A stretch of DNA of 64,000 nt from Lactarius indigo (lineage: Eukaryota > Basidiomycota > Agaricomycetes > Russulales > Russulaceae): contig JAFKAC010000006.1 in the NCBI GenBank assembly GCA_025766275.1, forward strand, positions 1,736,001-1,800,000. The letters are read 5' to 3'. The notes beneath the pieces were generated by a model. The model had not been told where the DNA came from. It did not search any database and was given only the letters and a program-made list of their open reading frames with translations. The position numbers and the translations under genes were made by a program. How positions within the stretch are numbered: the stretch's first letter is position 1; each line of letters opens with the position of its first letter. Below are positions 29,913 through 41,958 of the stretch, piece by piece.

Positions 29913-32900
29913 GGTGATAATGCAGCTTGCAGATTGGACCTCCCTGTCTGAATAGAATAGCCGCTGCTCCTACTTTGCCATTGTGTGCCGATCCATCAGT
30001 GTATACCTTCACTTTCTCCCTAGCATGTCCTTCTTCGCTTACCAAGGCGTTCTTATTGGCTGGTATGCTTACCGTGAAGGGCCTTTTGTGCAAGAGTGCA
30101 GGGTTTCGTGGTACTGGTCTGATGGTTTCATAGTTGTCTGGACAGATGCTGTAGGTTTGCATGAGGATGTGGAGTGGTGATGGGTGGCGTTTGATTGATC
30201 TGTTTGTGCATCTTCTGGCCAGCTTTGATAGGGGGTGATCTGGGGGGAGGGTTGCAATTCTCGTGGCTGCTCTGTGACATATCTTGTCGATTTCTAGGTG
30301 CAGTGGCAGGAGGAAGGCGTGAGCCTCTAGAACGTCAGTGGGCGATGTTCTCAGTCCACCAGTAATTGCCAGTGCTCCTGCTCTTTGCGTAGCTGTAAGC
30401 TTCGTGATTGCCTTACTTAGCCCTTTTTTGTTGGGTGGCAGTGTGTCAATGGGTTTGGGGGCCCCCCATATGTCCACTGCATATAGTACCCTGGGAGTTG
30501 CTACACTTATGAATAGTTTTCTGGCGTATTTTGGTGTTAAGCCCCAGGATGGGGTTACCGCTCGTCTCAGTTGGGCACTCCACATCGACCCTTTTTTGAT
30601 TGCGTGCGTGATATGCGTGTTCCACATAAGGTGCTGGTTGATGTAGACTCCGAGGTACTTGGTACTTGTCGTTGGGTCAATATTGACGTTTGGGAGGGAT
30701 AGTGGGCAGCGCTTTTTGTTGTTATTCCTGTGGGTGAAATCGATCAGCACTAATTTACTGAATTCGAATTGCGAATTGTGCTCATTTGCCCATTCGATCA
30801 CGCCTCCTGGTCTAGTCATCATATCTGCTAGTATTTTGTGCACCTTGGGGAAGTCTTTGGCTGTCACGATGAGGATGGCATCATCGACGTAAGCCGCTGC
30901 CGATTCCTCTGGGCTTTTCGGGATGTCCAGCAAATCTGCGTTGTAGAATTGGTAAAGGATCATGGAGAGGGGGTCTCCTTGTCCGATACCGTTGTCCAAA
31001 GTGATATTATCTGAAGTGTAATCATCGAATTTGAGTGTAGTGTGACGATCTTTCAGCAAGTTATAAGTGAACTTAACTAGTTTTTCTGGCACTTTTCTTG
31101 ACTTCATATTATGTATTAGTCTTTCGTTGACTGCATTCGGGAATGCACCTTCTATATCCAGGAATAGGACTGCGATGACCTGTTTTTTACACCAGGCGTC
31201 TTTGATTCTGTATGTGAGGGTATGCAGTGCATCAGTGGTCGTGCGTGCTGGTCTTCCCCTGAAATGGAGTGGGGGTAGTAGGTTGAACTTCTCTGTGTAG
31301 TAAGTGAGCTGCTCTGCGATTATCACCGTGAGAAGTTTCCCCAATGTATTAAGTAGGGTGATGGGACAATATGCCTTGGGTGTGTCGTAGCGTGGTTTCC
31401 CTGGCTTACATAAGACAATCGTGTTGGATTGTTTCCAGGGTGTGTAGTAGATTTCACGCTCTAGGATTGCGCTGTAAATGTACCAGAGCCTGTTGATAAG
31501 TACGTCAGCACATTTGGATAGAACGATATTGGGAATTCTGTCTGGCCCGGGCGCCTTAAATGGCTTTAGACGTTTCAGCTGCCGTCTTATTTGGTCTTTG
31601 GTGATGTTGTGGGTGGTGCAGATTAGTGGGGGGTAGTTGGTTGGGGTGTGTGGGTTTTCGCAGGTGACTGGTTTGGGAGGGAAAAATGTTTTCGCTAGCA
31701 TGACCCCTTTGTCCTCATTGTTGTTGGCCGACCATTCTTGCCCGTCTTTGGTGAGTTTAAGGTTTGGGGTTCTCGTTTTTCCCCCATCACTTGCCTGGGC
31801 TGAGATGTATTTGTTGGCCATCCAGAGGTCGGGGTCTAATGCTCTTTCCAGCCAGTTGCACCAGTGGTGTCGTTTGTTGTATTTGATGGCCTTGTCATAT
31901 TGTTTGCTAATCTCTTTGTACTCCGCGTGCACAGCGTGCTCCGGCCAGTTCCTGTATTGGCTGGCCTTCCTCCCAAGTTTCTGTGTGCGTTTCCTGAGAT
32001 CGCTGAGTTCCTTTGACCACCATCTTTTGGATTTATGGCAAATTTCTGTTGTGGGAACTGTTCTTTTGATAGCGTTCTGTATTGCTTTAGTTAGCCTGGT
32101 GCATTCATGGTCAAGAGTTGATTGGGATCCTAGTCTTTTTGGTATGCCGAAGTCTGATATCTCATCTTCTAAGGCTTTGCGAAATTCGTCCCAGTCTACG
32201 TCCCTGAAGTTGTTGCTGATGTGTGTTGGCGTCTTACCCAGGGACATGTCCAGTGTCGTGACAACAGGAACATGGTCCGTGTTTATACCTCTGTCTTCAA
32301 AACGCGCTTTGCATATTGTTATCCTTTCTAGGGTGTATTCGGTCGCGAAGACCTGATCCAATCGGGTCCATTTCTTGGTGACATTGTGGACGTGTGTTGG
32401 GATACCCGCAGCCAGCGCAGATTCTAGGCCAAGATCTGCGATGGCCTTGATTAAGGTCTCCGCCACCTCTAGGGTGTTATTGCTGAAGAGACGTTTGTCT
32501 TCTGGGTTGTCCCATGCTGGGTGGTGTCTGTTGAAGTTGCCTAGCCATATTGTATGTCTTGGGTTTCCTTCTGTGTCTTCACCTTGGATGTGGTCATGGT
32601 TGTACCTGTGGAAGTTGGTCAGCTTGTGGATAGTGTGATCGTGATGGCAGTCGTTGTATATGTTGAATATTGTTACTTGGCCCCAGTCCCCATATAACTT
32701 TACTACTACTACGTCACCAGATTCGAATTCGACCTGTTCCCAGCTCTCGGTGGGTAGGTCACTTCATAACATGGTGATTGCGCGTGTTTTCTTCGGCTCT
32801 TTGTCGTGTGTGGTAGGGTATAGGGGGGTCCAATCCTGTGTTGCTATGGTTTTATTGAGGAAGTTGATTGCCGGTTCTTGAAGGGCGATGATGTCAACGT

Positions 32901-33018
32901 TTGACTTTGCCAACCTACCGCTACTGATGAGATTGTGTTGACTGGTGGGGGACTTGTTGAGGTTTTGCTGCCATATGCTTAGTTTGCTGTTTGGTGCTCT
33001 GTTGGGTCTTATAGACAT
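29913..33018 (-). pseudogene. LINE ORF2, endonuclease and reverse transcriptase
   Basis: ATG at 33018 (MSIRPNRAPNSKLSIWQQNLNKS). An apurinic-type endonuclease domain follows (VDIIALQEPAIN; later WLGNFNRHHPAWDNPED), then the RT (RRQLKRLKPFKAPGPDRIPN; AVLFLDIEGAFPNAV; GIGQGDPLSMILYQFYNADLL; catalytic AAYVDDAIL near 30885), a thumb region, and the start of RNase H (VYTDGSAHNGKVGAA). One TGA (32764-32766) breaks the endonuclease between RAITML and SDLPTESWEQ, where CGA (Arg) would restore the frame. The rest is open down to the GCCTA target site; RNase H continues at 24241. Such ORF2 proteins carry out target-primed reverse transcription. Confidence 0.92.
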
Positions 33019-35314
33019 ATTTTGTTGGGTGAGAGGAGGTTGTCGACTGCCTTGTCTGTTACATTTTGACTCGCATGACCAAACCCTTACTGTACCGGTT
33101 GCAACTACGGCGGTAAGGTATATTAGTTGCGGACTTACTTACGGTGATACGGTGGGGCGATAGGCGATAGGGTACGATAGCTGACTGATGACCGACGCCA
33201 CTAGTACAGGTACTAGTAGTATTAGGGTTCGAGATGTTTCTGCGATACGTTGGACGCTACCTACAGTGACTCATAGCAGCGCTTCTAAGCCTGCTCGACT
33301 TGTGTATTTAAACTGTTCTGTGAAGACCAAGATACACCATCTTGGTCTTCTTGAATCGTCACTTGCCTTTTCTCCTCTTTCACTTTCGCCTCTAGAGAAG
33401 TGTCTGACTTCACTCGTGACTGAGACTTTCGACTTGCCAGTGTACCTCTGCGTATTCACTGAGGCAAGGACTTGGACCTTTGTGTCTTCAAGCCGACAGA
33501 CAGATATATCACTAAGTCATTACCGCCATTCACGCTCAAGTCGAGCTAACGTCATGGCGACATTACATTGTCCTCCCAGTCATCTTGCAGGTCTTCGGTG
33601 TAGTCCTTGATGGCGTCCTGTATGTGTCTAAGGGATGGCATTGGGACAACGAAGCCGTCTAGGGTTCCCGTGCTGTTGTTACCTTTGCCTGCTTTGCGGC
33701 GTCTGGGCTTTTGCTCTACCAATCTTGCCGGGTGTGATCTGATTGTGTGATTGGGAGGGGGGAGGCTGATGACTGCGTGTTTGTTTGGGAAGTGTTTGTC
33801 CAGTGGTATTCTTTCCAGCCTTGCTGTTAGTGTCCAGCTCTCATCTGTGGGGAAGTATGTTAGCACGTTTTCCGGGTGTAGCTCGTCGAAATGTGCGCTT
33901 TTCCTCTGAAAGTCTGGGCAGGCTCGGTCCCAGCTTGCATGGTCGTTTGAACGACATGCTATGCAGTATCTTTTTGTTTGTTCCTTGCAGTCTTTGGTCA
34001 TGTGTTCCCCGCCGCAGGTACCACAGGTGTCCACGGTTGAGTGGCAGTCTGTGGTGAAGTGTCCCCACTTACGGCATTTCATGCATTGCTTTGGCTCGTA
34101 TTTGAGCCTCTTGGGGTATGTGTGCACATTGCATACATACATCCCGTCCCTAATTAGACGATTAGCTTCTGATGCGGAGGTGAGTGTAATGGTGGTGTAT
34201 GCAAATCTCTGGTGTGGGTTGCGTCTGTATTCAGGTTTTATCCATCTCGCATTTTTGACCATTTTGGGCGACAAATTGTTGACGCATTCCACTTCGCGGA
34301 GATGTTCGTTGTTGTCTGGTTCAAAAGATGTTGGTATCCTTGGCACTAGGATTGGGTAAACCCTCTCCTTTATGTAGGCGTTTGGATCTAGCTGGTGAAT
34401 GAAGGTGAGCTCGTTGGCGGGTTCTCATAGCCAATCTGCAGCTTCTTTGGTCGTCAGCTGTATGATTAAGCCTCCATTTCGGAGTTTATTGATCTCCTGG
34501 ACCTTCGCTCCCTCCAGGGGTGGGGGGGAGGAGTTTGCGAGTGCAATGTCTATTCTCTCCTTGAGGACCAACACACTCTTCTCTGCTGAGAAGTCGTTGC
34601 TGAATTCCAGGAGGATTTGTCTCTTTTTGCATTCTAAGTCCCTGGTTAGCCTGGGGTCCTTGGCTTGTCTGGGGGACACCGCTGTGTGCTCATGGGTGGG
34701 CAGGTTGCTCGTTTTGAGGAGGGCTTCTTTGTATGATGAAATTGTGGCATTAGGTTGTCCAAATTGACTGTGGCCTCTTTGACGCTTTTGGATATGTCTT
34801 GCGTGAGTTTTTGGAGTGAGTCTGCTGCACCCGCTATTGATTCGGTCTTTGCCTGCCATTCCTTCTGGTTAGCTAGGGTGTTCTCGAATATGGTACTCAT
34901 CTTCATTAAACCCTTATCCAGTGCACTCTCGACCTTTTCCTCTATCTTTTGTGATAGTTTCTCCATCACCCTGTTGTGCGCCCCCTCGCATTCTTGTAGT
35001 AAGATTGCGAAGGCTTGGAGCATCAGGTGTAAGTCCTGTGGAATTGTGTCACCATAGCATATTAGTATTGTTTTATATATCTTGAAGAGTGCCCCTTGTG
35101 TGATTTGTTCGCCCTCTAGGAGACAGTCTATTTTTGTCAGTATGCCACGTGCCTCCGTACCTGCAATGGGCTTGACTTTTCTTGGGTCCGTAGTGGGACC
35201 TGTATCTTTAGGGGGGGCGGTTGACCCTAGTTTTGAGCTTGACCTGGTGGTTCTGCTCGATGATGGTGGGGGTTGGCCTGTGGCGCCGGCTTGGCTGGTG
35301 CCTTTAGAGGCCAT
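33009..35314 (-). pseudogene. LINE ORF1 (CCHC nucleic-acid-binding protein)
   Basis: ATG at 35314 (MASKGTSQAGATGQPPPSSSR). The middle has coiled-coil character (RVMEKLSQKIEEKVESALDKGLMKMSTIFENTL), followed by a possible RNA-recognition-like fold (NGGLIIQLTTKEAADWL ... YTTITLTSASEANRLIRDGM) and a three-knuckle CCHC array (CMKCRKWGHFTTDC, CGTCGGEHMTKDC, CIACRSNDHASWDRAC). Lesions: a one-base shift near 34745-34860, a TGA at 34425-34427 and the solo LTR at 33057-33567. With that LTR removed, the frame ends DWEDKAVDNLLSPNKICL at the TAA 33011-33009, overlapping the ORF2 ATG. ORF1 proteins of this type coat LINE RNA. Confidence 0.88.
33057..33567 (+). mobile_element. Solo LTR of G3 family in LINE ORF1
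   Basis: 511 bp from TGTTACATTTTGACTCGC to CGACATTACA with the TSD TTGTC on both sides (33052-33056, 33568-33572). It is related to the G3 LTRs throughout, with the GAAGACCAAGAT...ATCTTGGTCTTC palindrome at about 33324-33352. No internal region remains. Confidence 0.95.
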
Positions 35315-35488
35315 TGTACTAATTTGTTTTCTGTTTATGGGGTGCTCTTTCGGGTTTTTTTATGAAGGTATTAAGGGTAGGTGTTGTTGTGTAGAGTACT
35401 CTAGTTTCCACTGCCAGTAGGACGCGTTGCCGCGACTTTGTGGTGGTGGTTACCGAGAAAGGAAGTCCCCACTTATACTTTTATGTAG

Positions 35489-37789
35489 GTTCCGATGGGT
35501 GTATTGTCAACTGGATGCTCTGCGTCGCTGCCTTCCTGCAAACATTCAGCACACTCTAAATAGGCTCCCGGAAACTCTAGATGGAACATACGAGCGCACA
35601 CTATCGGACATCCCTGAGGAGAAGTGGGAGCATGCCCATCGACTTTTCCAGTGCTTGATTGCGTCTAACCGCCCTCTCCGTGTCGAAGAACTTGCGGAGG
35701 TTCTTGCAATTGAGTTTGGCGCGGAAGGGACTACAAATCTTGAGACGGGATGGCGCCTTGAAGAAGCGGAAGAAGCGATTCTGTCGACGTGTTCGACTCT
35801 CATTATGGTGGTCGATAATGTTGACTATAAGTACGACTACGGCAACAACAATGGATCGCGAATTGTCCAATTTTCACACTTTTCTGTTCAAGAATTCTTG
35901 ACGTCGAGTCGCCTCGGCAGTTCACGACCAAATATCTCTCGTTACCATGTTTTCTTTGGACACTCCCATTTGATCCTCGCACAGGCTTGCCTCAGCGCTT
36001 TATTTCGGCTGGACGATAGTATTGACGAAGAAAACATTCTAAATTTTCCGTTGGCCATGTATGCCGCCAGTCACTGGCATATACATGCCATGCAAGAGAA
36101 TGTGAAAGCGCAGACCCAAAATGATGTTCGACGCCTATTCGACTTCACTGAACCACATTATGCGGCCTGGACCTGGATTTATAGTATGTTATATGGCGCA
36201 AATCAACAATGGATGGACAAGTCCCGGGATCGTCCGTCACAGTTTGTAGCACCCCCACTATTCTACGCGGCGAGATTTGGTCTCCGAGATTTGGTTGTCG
36301 ACCTGCTCGCGATACGACCACAGGATATAAATGCCACCTATACCCGCGAAGGACCCCCTTTGTTGTCGGCACTCCTATTCGGACATTTGGAGATCGCCAA
36401 GCTACTGATCGAGCATGGTGCCCACACGAGTATCGCAGATGACGTGGGGAATACACCACTCAGCGAGATATCAGTCAAGGGACATCTTGAGCTCGTAAAA
36501 TTGTTACTCGAACACGGTGCACAAACCGAAGATCGTTGGACCGAAGCCAGCTCCGGGGCACTTGCCGCGGCTTTACGTAATGGCCAATTTGACCTCGCAA
36601 GTTTCTTGCTGAATCACAACGTCGATATCGATGCGCAGGACCATGACGGCCAGACCCCACTGCACCAACGAACCAGAGAATCAGTCCCTCATCTCAAGGG
36701 CGTGCAGTGGTTACTCGAGCACAATGCCGATGTGAATGCGCGGGACAACGATGATAGGACTCCGTTGATTGTGGCATCACAGTCTCGACTCCCGATTTTA
36801 CAGCATTCACCGGAGCTGAGAGCGGACGTGACGGCACAGGACCAAAGTTGGAGATCGTCATATAGCAGAGACAAGTTGGAAATCATTCGGTTACTCCTTT
36901 ACTATGGTGCCGATACGATGGCCAAAGACAAGCTTGGTACGACTCCGTTACATGAGGCAGCCTTGTTGGGTGAAGACATGGAGGTGGTGAAGTTGCTGAT
37001 CAAGCACGGGGCGGATGTGAACTCGAAGACAGACGACCTTGAGACACCATTGCACCTGGCATCGCTTAGTGGAAGCCTCGAAATTGTACGGCTCCTCGTC
37101 GAGCATGGAACGAACATAAGTGCTGTGACAAAGATGCGCGATACTGTTCTGCACATGGCATCACAATCGCAAAACCTCGAAGTTGCACGGTTCTTCGTCG
37201 AGCGTGGAGCAGATGTGAATGCGAAGACAGAAGATCTCAAGACTCCTTTGTACTGGGCCGCGTTCTGGGGCAATCGCGAAGTTGTCCACTTCCTGGTCGA
37301 GCGCGGAGCAGATGTGAATGCGAAGACAAAGGATCTCCGGACTCCATTGCACTGGGCCTCAATACGGGGGAGCCTCGAAGTTGTACGTCTCTTAGTAGAG
37401 CGTGGAGCGGACACCGAAGCCGAAACAGAGGACCGCGAGACCCCGCTTCACATAGCATCGAAATCGGGAACCGTCGAAGTTTTTTGCTTCCTCATTGAGC
37501 ATGGGGCCAACATCGGCGCCGAGACAAAGAAGCGTGAGACCCCGTTGCACTTGGCATCGGAACGTGAAAACGTCAAAATTATGCAGCTTCTCGTTGATCA
37601 CGGAGTAGACGTGAACGCGAAGACGGAGGATCTCCAAACTCCACTACACCTGGCATTGCGACGTGGGAACCTCGGTGTTGTAGAGTTCCTCGTTGAGCAT
37701 GGGGCGGACACAAGTGCTCGGACGAAGGAGTGCGAAACTCCGCTGCACGTGGCCGCGAAATTTTGTTGTGAACCGAATGAGTCAGCGTG
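35489..37789 (+). pseudogene. NACHT/ankyrin (NLR-like) gene, 5'-truncated
   Basis: Open frame of about 767 residues beginning FRWVYCQLDALRRCLP, which in fungal NLR-type proteins lies at the end of the NACHT NTPase domain. A winged-helix-like region follows (LNRLPETLDGTYERTLSDI ... RPLRVEELAEVLAIEF, VQFSHFSVQEFL), then a linker and roughly 14 ankyrin repeats from about residue 265 (TPLHLASLSGSLEIVRLLVEHG type). The P-loop NACHT part is missing: upstream sequence is the LINE 5' end. The boundary 35487-35488 (TGTAG) could also be a genuine 3' splice site of an intron into which the LINE inserted. The frame ends with TGA after CCEPNESA. Fungal NLRs are linked to self/non-self recognition; whether this locus is expressed is unknown. 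Confidence 0.82.
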
Positions 37790-38275
37790 ACTCATCAGGG
37801 TCTTGTGACCTCCCCGTATTATGAAAGCAACGCGCAAGCCTGTATATTGCAGGTATTCCAAGATCGTTTCCTACTGAATGTCTCAGATGTATTCTTGTAA
37901 GATAGGAGTAGGCCGCGTCAGCGCGATGTGCAAGCGTGTAGTCCAAATGTATTTAAACCAGCGAGTTTGCGACAGGAATCACAGAATTCTCTCGCCCATC
38001 ATTCCCTATCGTTACAAATCGCTTAGTCAAGAATGGATTCTGCCTGGCTGAGCCAGGAACGAGCTGGCCAAAAATGGAATATATTTGCTCAACATGCGTG
38101 TCCAGTGTCTGCTGGGGCTCTCAGAAGAAAAGTGGGTAAGTCCTCTTTTTTGGCGTCTCCTCAGACGACCTTGCGCAAACTCTGACAAAATAAAATAAAA
38201 CATGTGTATTGCTGTAGACTACATAGTATAGAGAATACATTTTTTTTTTCTATCTACTGCCCGGGTGCGGCTGAG
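37790..38275. other. Intergenic, 3' of the ankyrin gene
   Basis: About 480 bp of AT-balanced sequence, with no frame longer than about 60 codons and no repeat that I recognise. It probably includes the 3' UTR of the ankyrin gene. Confidence 0.5.
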
Positions 38276-38935
38276 TCAAAGGCATTGCCATCATCGCCGC
38301 GGTGGTGGTCGTAGTGGTCGCTGTGGTGGTGGTGGTGGTCACGGTCATCGTCGCGGTCGTCGCGATGGTCGTCGCGGTTGCCGCGGTGGTGGTTGTGGTC
38401 GCCGCGGTGGTAATCGCGGTCGCCGCGGTCGTGGTTGTCGTCGCGGTCGTGGTCGCGGTCGCCGCGGTCGTGGTGGTGGTCGCAGTTGTCATCGCGGTTG
38501 TCGCGATGGTCATCGCGGTTGCCGCGGTGGTGGTGGTGGTTGCAGTGGTGGTTGTGGTCGCAGTTGCGGTCGTGGTCGCTGCGGTGGTGGTTGTGGTTGT
38601 GGTTGTGGTCACCGTGGTGGTCGCTGTGGTGGTCGCAGTTGCCGCGGTGGTGGTTGTGGTGGTTGTGGTCGTGGTTGCGGTTGCGGTTGCGGTCGTGGTT
38701 GTAGTCGTGGTTGTGGTCGTGGTTGCGATCGTGGTCGTGGTCGTGGTCGCCATCGCCGTGGTGGTCGCTGTGGTGGTCGTGGTCGCCGTGGTGGTTGCGG
38801 TTGCCGCGGTGGTGGTCGTGGTGGTCGTGGTGGTCATGGTGGTGGTTGCAGTTGCGGTTGTGGTCGTGGTCGTAGTCGTGGTCGTGGTCGTAGTCATGGT
38901 CGTGGTTGTGGTCGTGGTCGCGGTTGCGGTCGTCG
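38276..38935. repeat. GGT/GGTCGC satellite (about 660 bp)
   Basis: A near-uninterrupted array of GGT, CGC, GGTTGC and GGTCGT triplets. All six frames are open because stops cannot arise easily, giving artificial Val-, Gly/Arg- or Thr-rich frames. There is no gene evidence. It is purine/pyrimidine-skewed and likely polymorphic in length. Confidence 0.9.
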
Positions 38936-39338
38936 CACCCCAGGGCTGGCGCCATCACCGTGGCTGCCTTGGGGGCTTGGGGGTTCGGGGCGTGGCTATC
39001 GCAGGGCAGGTCCTGCCGCTGCCTTGTTACCTGCGAGGGCACGTGTGGGCAAGTCAGTGAGCCAGGCAAAAAAAAAAGAAGTACTTACTTTGTGGCCAAG
39101 AGAGAGGGTGGGTCGTAAACCCGTGCCAGTGGTGCTCGCGAGCACGAACGCGAGTTGCGCAATGCAAGGGCAAGGAATTTTCGCAGCCACCGCATGTACG
39201 ATGCGCATTCCCACGCTCTCGTCTCGGCTCCTGCTGTCTGCTACAGTCTCATCTCTCCTCATCTCTGCCTGATCTCAGCTGATCTACTTCAGCTTGCTTC
39301 TTTTATTTTTTTTTGTACTACTCTTGGCTACATCTACT
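38936..39338. other. Upstream region of the hAT gene
   Basis: About 400 bp without a supported gene. A CT-rich stretch (about 39220-39330) and a T-run precede the ATG at 39339 and may hold the promoter. Confidence 0.4.
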
Positions 39339-39765
39339 ATGGCTGGATCTAGGAAGAGGGCCCCTTCAACACCCAAGAGGACTCCAAAAAGGCCAAAGAC
39401 CAAGAAGAGCCAGGTCAAACAGCGGGAGCTTCCTGGTGGTGCTTTGGAGATGTCTTTTCAGCTTGATGGTATGTGCTCATTGTTTTGATGGTATCCATAC
39501 ACTCATATTGTGTTAGTCTCATCCACAGCTGCTCAGACATCAGTTGCCAGTGCCAGACATGTGCACTTTAATCTAGGCTCTTCTGCAGCTTCAGGTGGCC
39601 CTCCTGGACCCTCACAGCAGGGAGAGGACCCCTTTGCAGGTTCTTCACCTGCTCAGGCTGCCAATCAAGTGAGTATCTATTTTATTAATTTTATAATCAT
39701 TTTTTAACAAATTTAATACAGGGAGGCCTTAGCTCACCCCAACCTGAGAACTTTGACCTTGGAAA

Positions 39766-40395
39766 TGTTGATAAGTGACCCTTGCGCACTTAGCGGCTCG
39801 CACGGACCGGACTTGCAGCATGGACTGCTTTAGATTAGATATACAGGACTTGTAGATTAGATACTGTTTGATCTGTACAATCTGGACTTACCATTGCGTC
39901 ATCTATGACATCACTGTACTTCTATGACATCATACATCCGGACTCTGCGTTGTATAACGCCTTTGTACTTTCCTTTGTTCTTTACTTAGTATTATCCTTA
40001 TTATGATGTCAGTATGATATCATCTAGTTCTGGACTCTTCTTGTTCTCCTCTCCCTTGTTCTCAAAGCGTCCACTCCTTTGTCCCTTTGTAGAACAATAG
40101 CACCTTTGTATTCTGTGACTAGCGTTACTTATCTTGTACTACTGTCACCCTCTGTAGGAGTATAAGTAGAGTACCATGTACGCTCCTGGTCCACATCAGT
40201 TCTCACTGCTTGTGTGCCAGGTAAGCCTCCTTTCCTCCAATGTAACCAATATCAGTTCTCACTGCTTGTGTGCCAGACAACCTCTGCTTCACTCTTGCTT
40301 GACTTCACCCCTGTTGCTGCCTTTCAGCCACTTCTGATATCTCACCACAGTCTTCTTGTCACTGTGAGTATCATCTTCATGTGTGCTGTTCATCA
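39766..40395 (+). mobile_element. Solo LTR of family E in hAT exon 3
   Basis: 630 bp, TGTTGATAAGTGACCC...CTGTTCATCA, TSD GGAAA (39761-39765, 40396-40400). This is the uninterrupted copy of the LTR at 19049-22052. It has a TATA-like GTATAAGTAGAG near 40160 and a duplicated CAGTTCTCACTGCTTGTG segment, with the copies about 57 bp apart. Confidence 0.95.
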
Positions 40396-41809
40396 GGAAA
40401 TGGGTCAGATGGCTCTCAGGAGGGTGGTGCTAATTTCAATAGCCCTCAGAAAGGCAACTCTGACCCTCCAACTCCAACTCGCCGCCCAAGGAGGGCTCAA
40501 AAAGCTGGTTCAAGGCTGGGCTCAGGTGATGACACCTTGAGGTTTTTTCAGGCTCTTGATGGGAAGAAACAGTGCAAGTTTTGCTTGTGAGTTTTTTATT
40601 CTTATTTTTATTTTTATTTCTAAAAATTATTTTTATAGGATACTTCATCAAGAGGATGCGTCCATCAAAGTACACTCATATCGCTCCACTACTGCAACAG
40701 GTCCTCTGCGGTCCCATCTGCTCAATCACCATGCAGATGAGTGGGTTACAGAGTGCCAAAGACTCAAAATTGAGCTGAGAGGTAAAGAGGGAGAAGAAGC
40801 TGTTGCAAGAGTTACTGGAGTTCCTGTAGAGCATCAAGCTAGGTGCCGCACTCCCTTCACTCAAGACAACTTTTTAGATGGCCTTGTGCAATTTATTGTT
40901 GCCACAGATCAGGTTTTTTATTTAATTTTAATTTTTTTTCCCTATTTAATGTTTTTTTTTTTTTTTTTTAGCCTATGATGATTGTGGAGAGACCAGAGTT
41001 CTGCCACCTGTGTCTCCTACTCCGCCCTGAGCTGAGTGATGCAGACATCCCTCACAGGACCACTATGCAGAAGCGCATTGTGGAGAACTGTACAGAGGCA
41101 CTCCACAATTTGTCTCAGCATATTCAGGTAATATTTTATTATTATATCTTAGTGCTTGAGGGCTAACTTCTATTTAGACAAGCTGCCTTGGGAGGGTCTC
41201 TTTTACCACAGACATGTGGACAGACCCTGACCTCAAGCCATACATGGCTGTTACTGCTCACTGGCTGGAGCAGATCCAGACTCAAGATGGCCAGCAAAAG
41301 CTAACCCTTAGAGCTGACCTTATTGGATTTGTCTATTTTCCTGGGTCCCACACTGGAGAGAGGTTAGCTGAGGTCTTTCATTTTATCATTACTAGGATGG
41401 GGCTTGAAAGAAAGGTAATGTCTACTTCATTTTATATATAAATTTCGACTAATTAATTTTTTTTTAAATAAAGATTGGTTGGATAACAACAGATAATGCA
41501 TCCAACAACAGCTCTATGATGGAGGCACTAGAAACTCAGTTAAAGAAGCAATATCCTAATACTGGGTTTTCTGCAGAGCAGCGCCACATCAGGTAAGTGT
41601 CAAACTATTTAATATTTTTTTGCTAACACTTTTTAGATGCTTTGCCCATATTGTAAATCTTGCATGCAAGGCAATGCTTGAGGAAGCAGTTGAACTTGGT
41701 TTTGACCAAGTTAAAAGGCTTCAGCAAATTATTGTTTATGTGAGCCTTTCCTTTTTTTTTTTTCTTTTTTTTCTTCTTTTTCCCTTCTTTTTTTCGAGTT
41801 TTTTTGTCT

Positions 41810-41958
41810 TTTTTTCTTTTTCTTTTTCTTTTTCTTTTTCTTTTTCTTTTTCTTTTTCTTTTTCTTTTTCTTTTTCTTTTTCTTTTTCTTTTTCTTTTTC
41901 TTTTTCTTTTTCTTTTTCTTTTTCTTTTTCTTTTTCTTTTTCTTTTTCTTTTTCTTGT
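41810..41958. repeat. (CTTTTT)n microsatellite in a hAT intron
   Basis: Roughly 24 copies of the hexamer CTTTTT inside the largest intron (41740-42020), followed by long T runs. The Phe/Ser and Lys/Arg frames it creates are artefacts. Confidence 0.95.

Larger units (their letters stand above)
23806..35430 (-). mobile_element. Tad1-like LINE (non-LTR retrotransposon), heavily interrupted
   Basis: Minus-strand element with ORF1 (35314 down to 33009) and ORF2 (33018 down to 23806). Three insertions split it: the solo LTR at 33057-33567 (TSD TTGTC), the solo LTR at 24242-29907 (TSD GCCTA) with a copia element inside, and G4a, whose LTR ends at 23805 and cuts off the 3' end. Removing the solo LTRs and one TSD copy each restores continuous reading frames. 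The 5' end lies somewhere in 35320-35487 next to the truncated NLR gene; I cannot fix the exact base. The endonuclease-RT-RNase H architecture with a CCHC-bearing ORF1 fits fungal Tad1-clade LINEs. Confidence 0.9.

Noticed and set aside
38250..39272. Long Thr-rich, Val-rich and Gly/Arg-rich open frames on both strands
   Set aside because: They arise from the GGT/GGTCGC satellite, where stops are excluded by composition in all frames.
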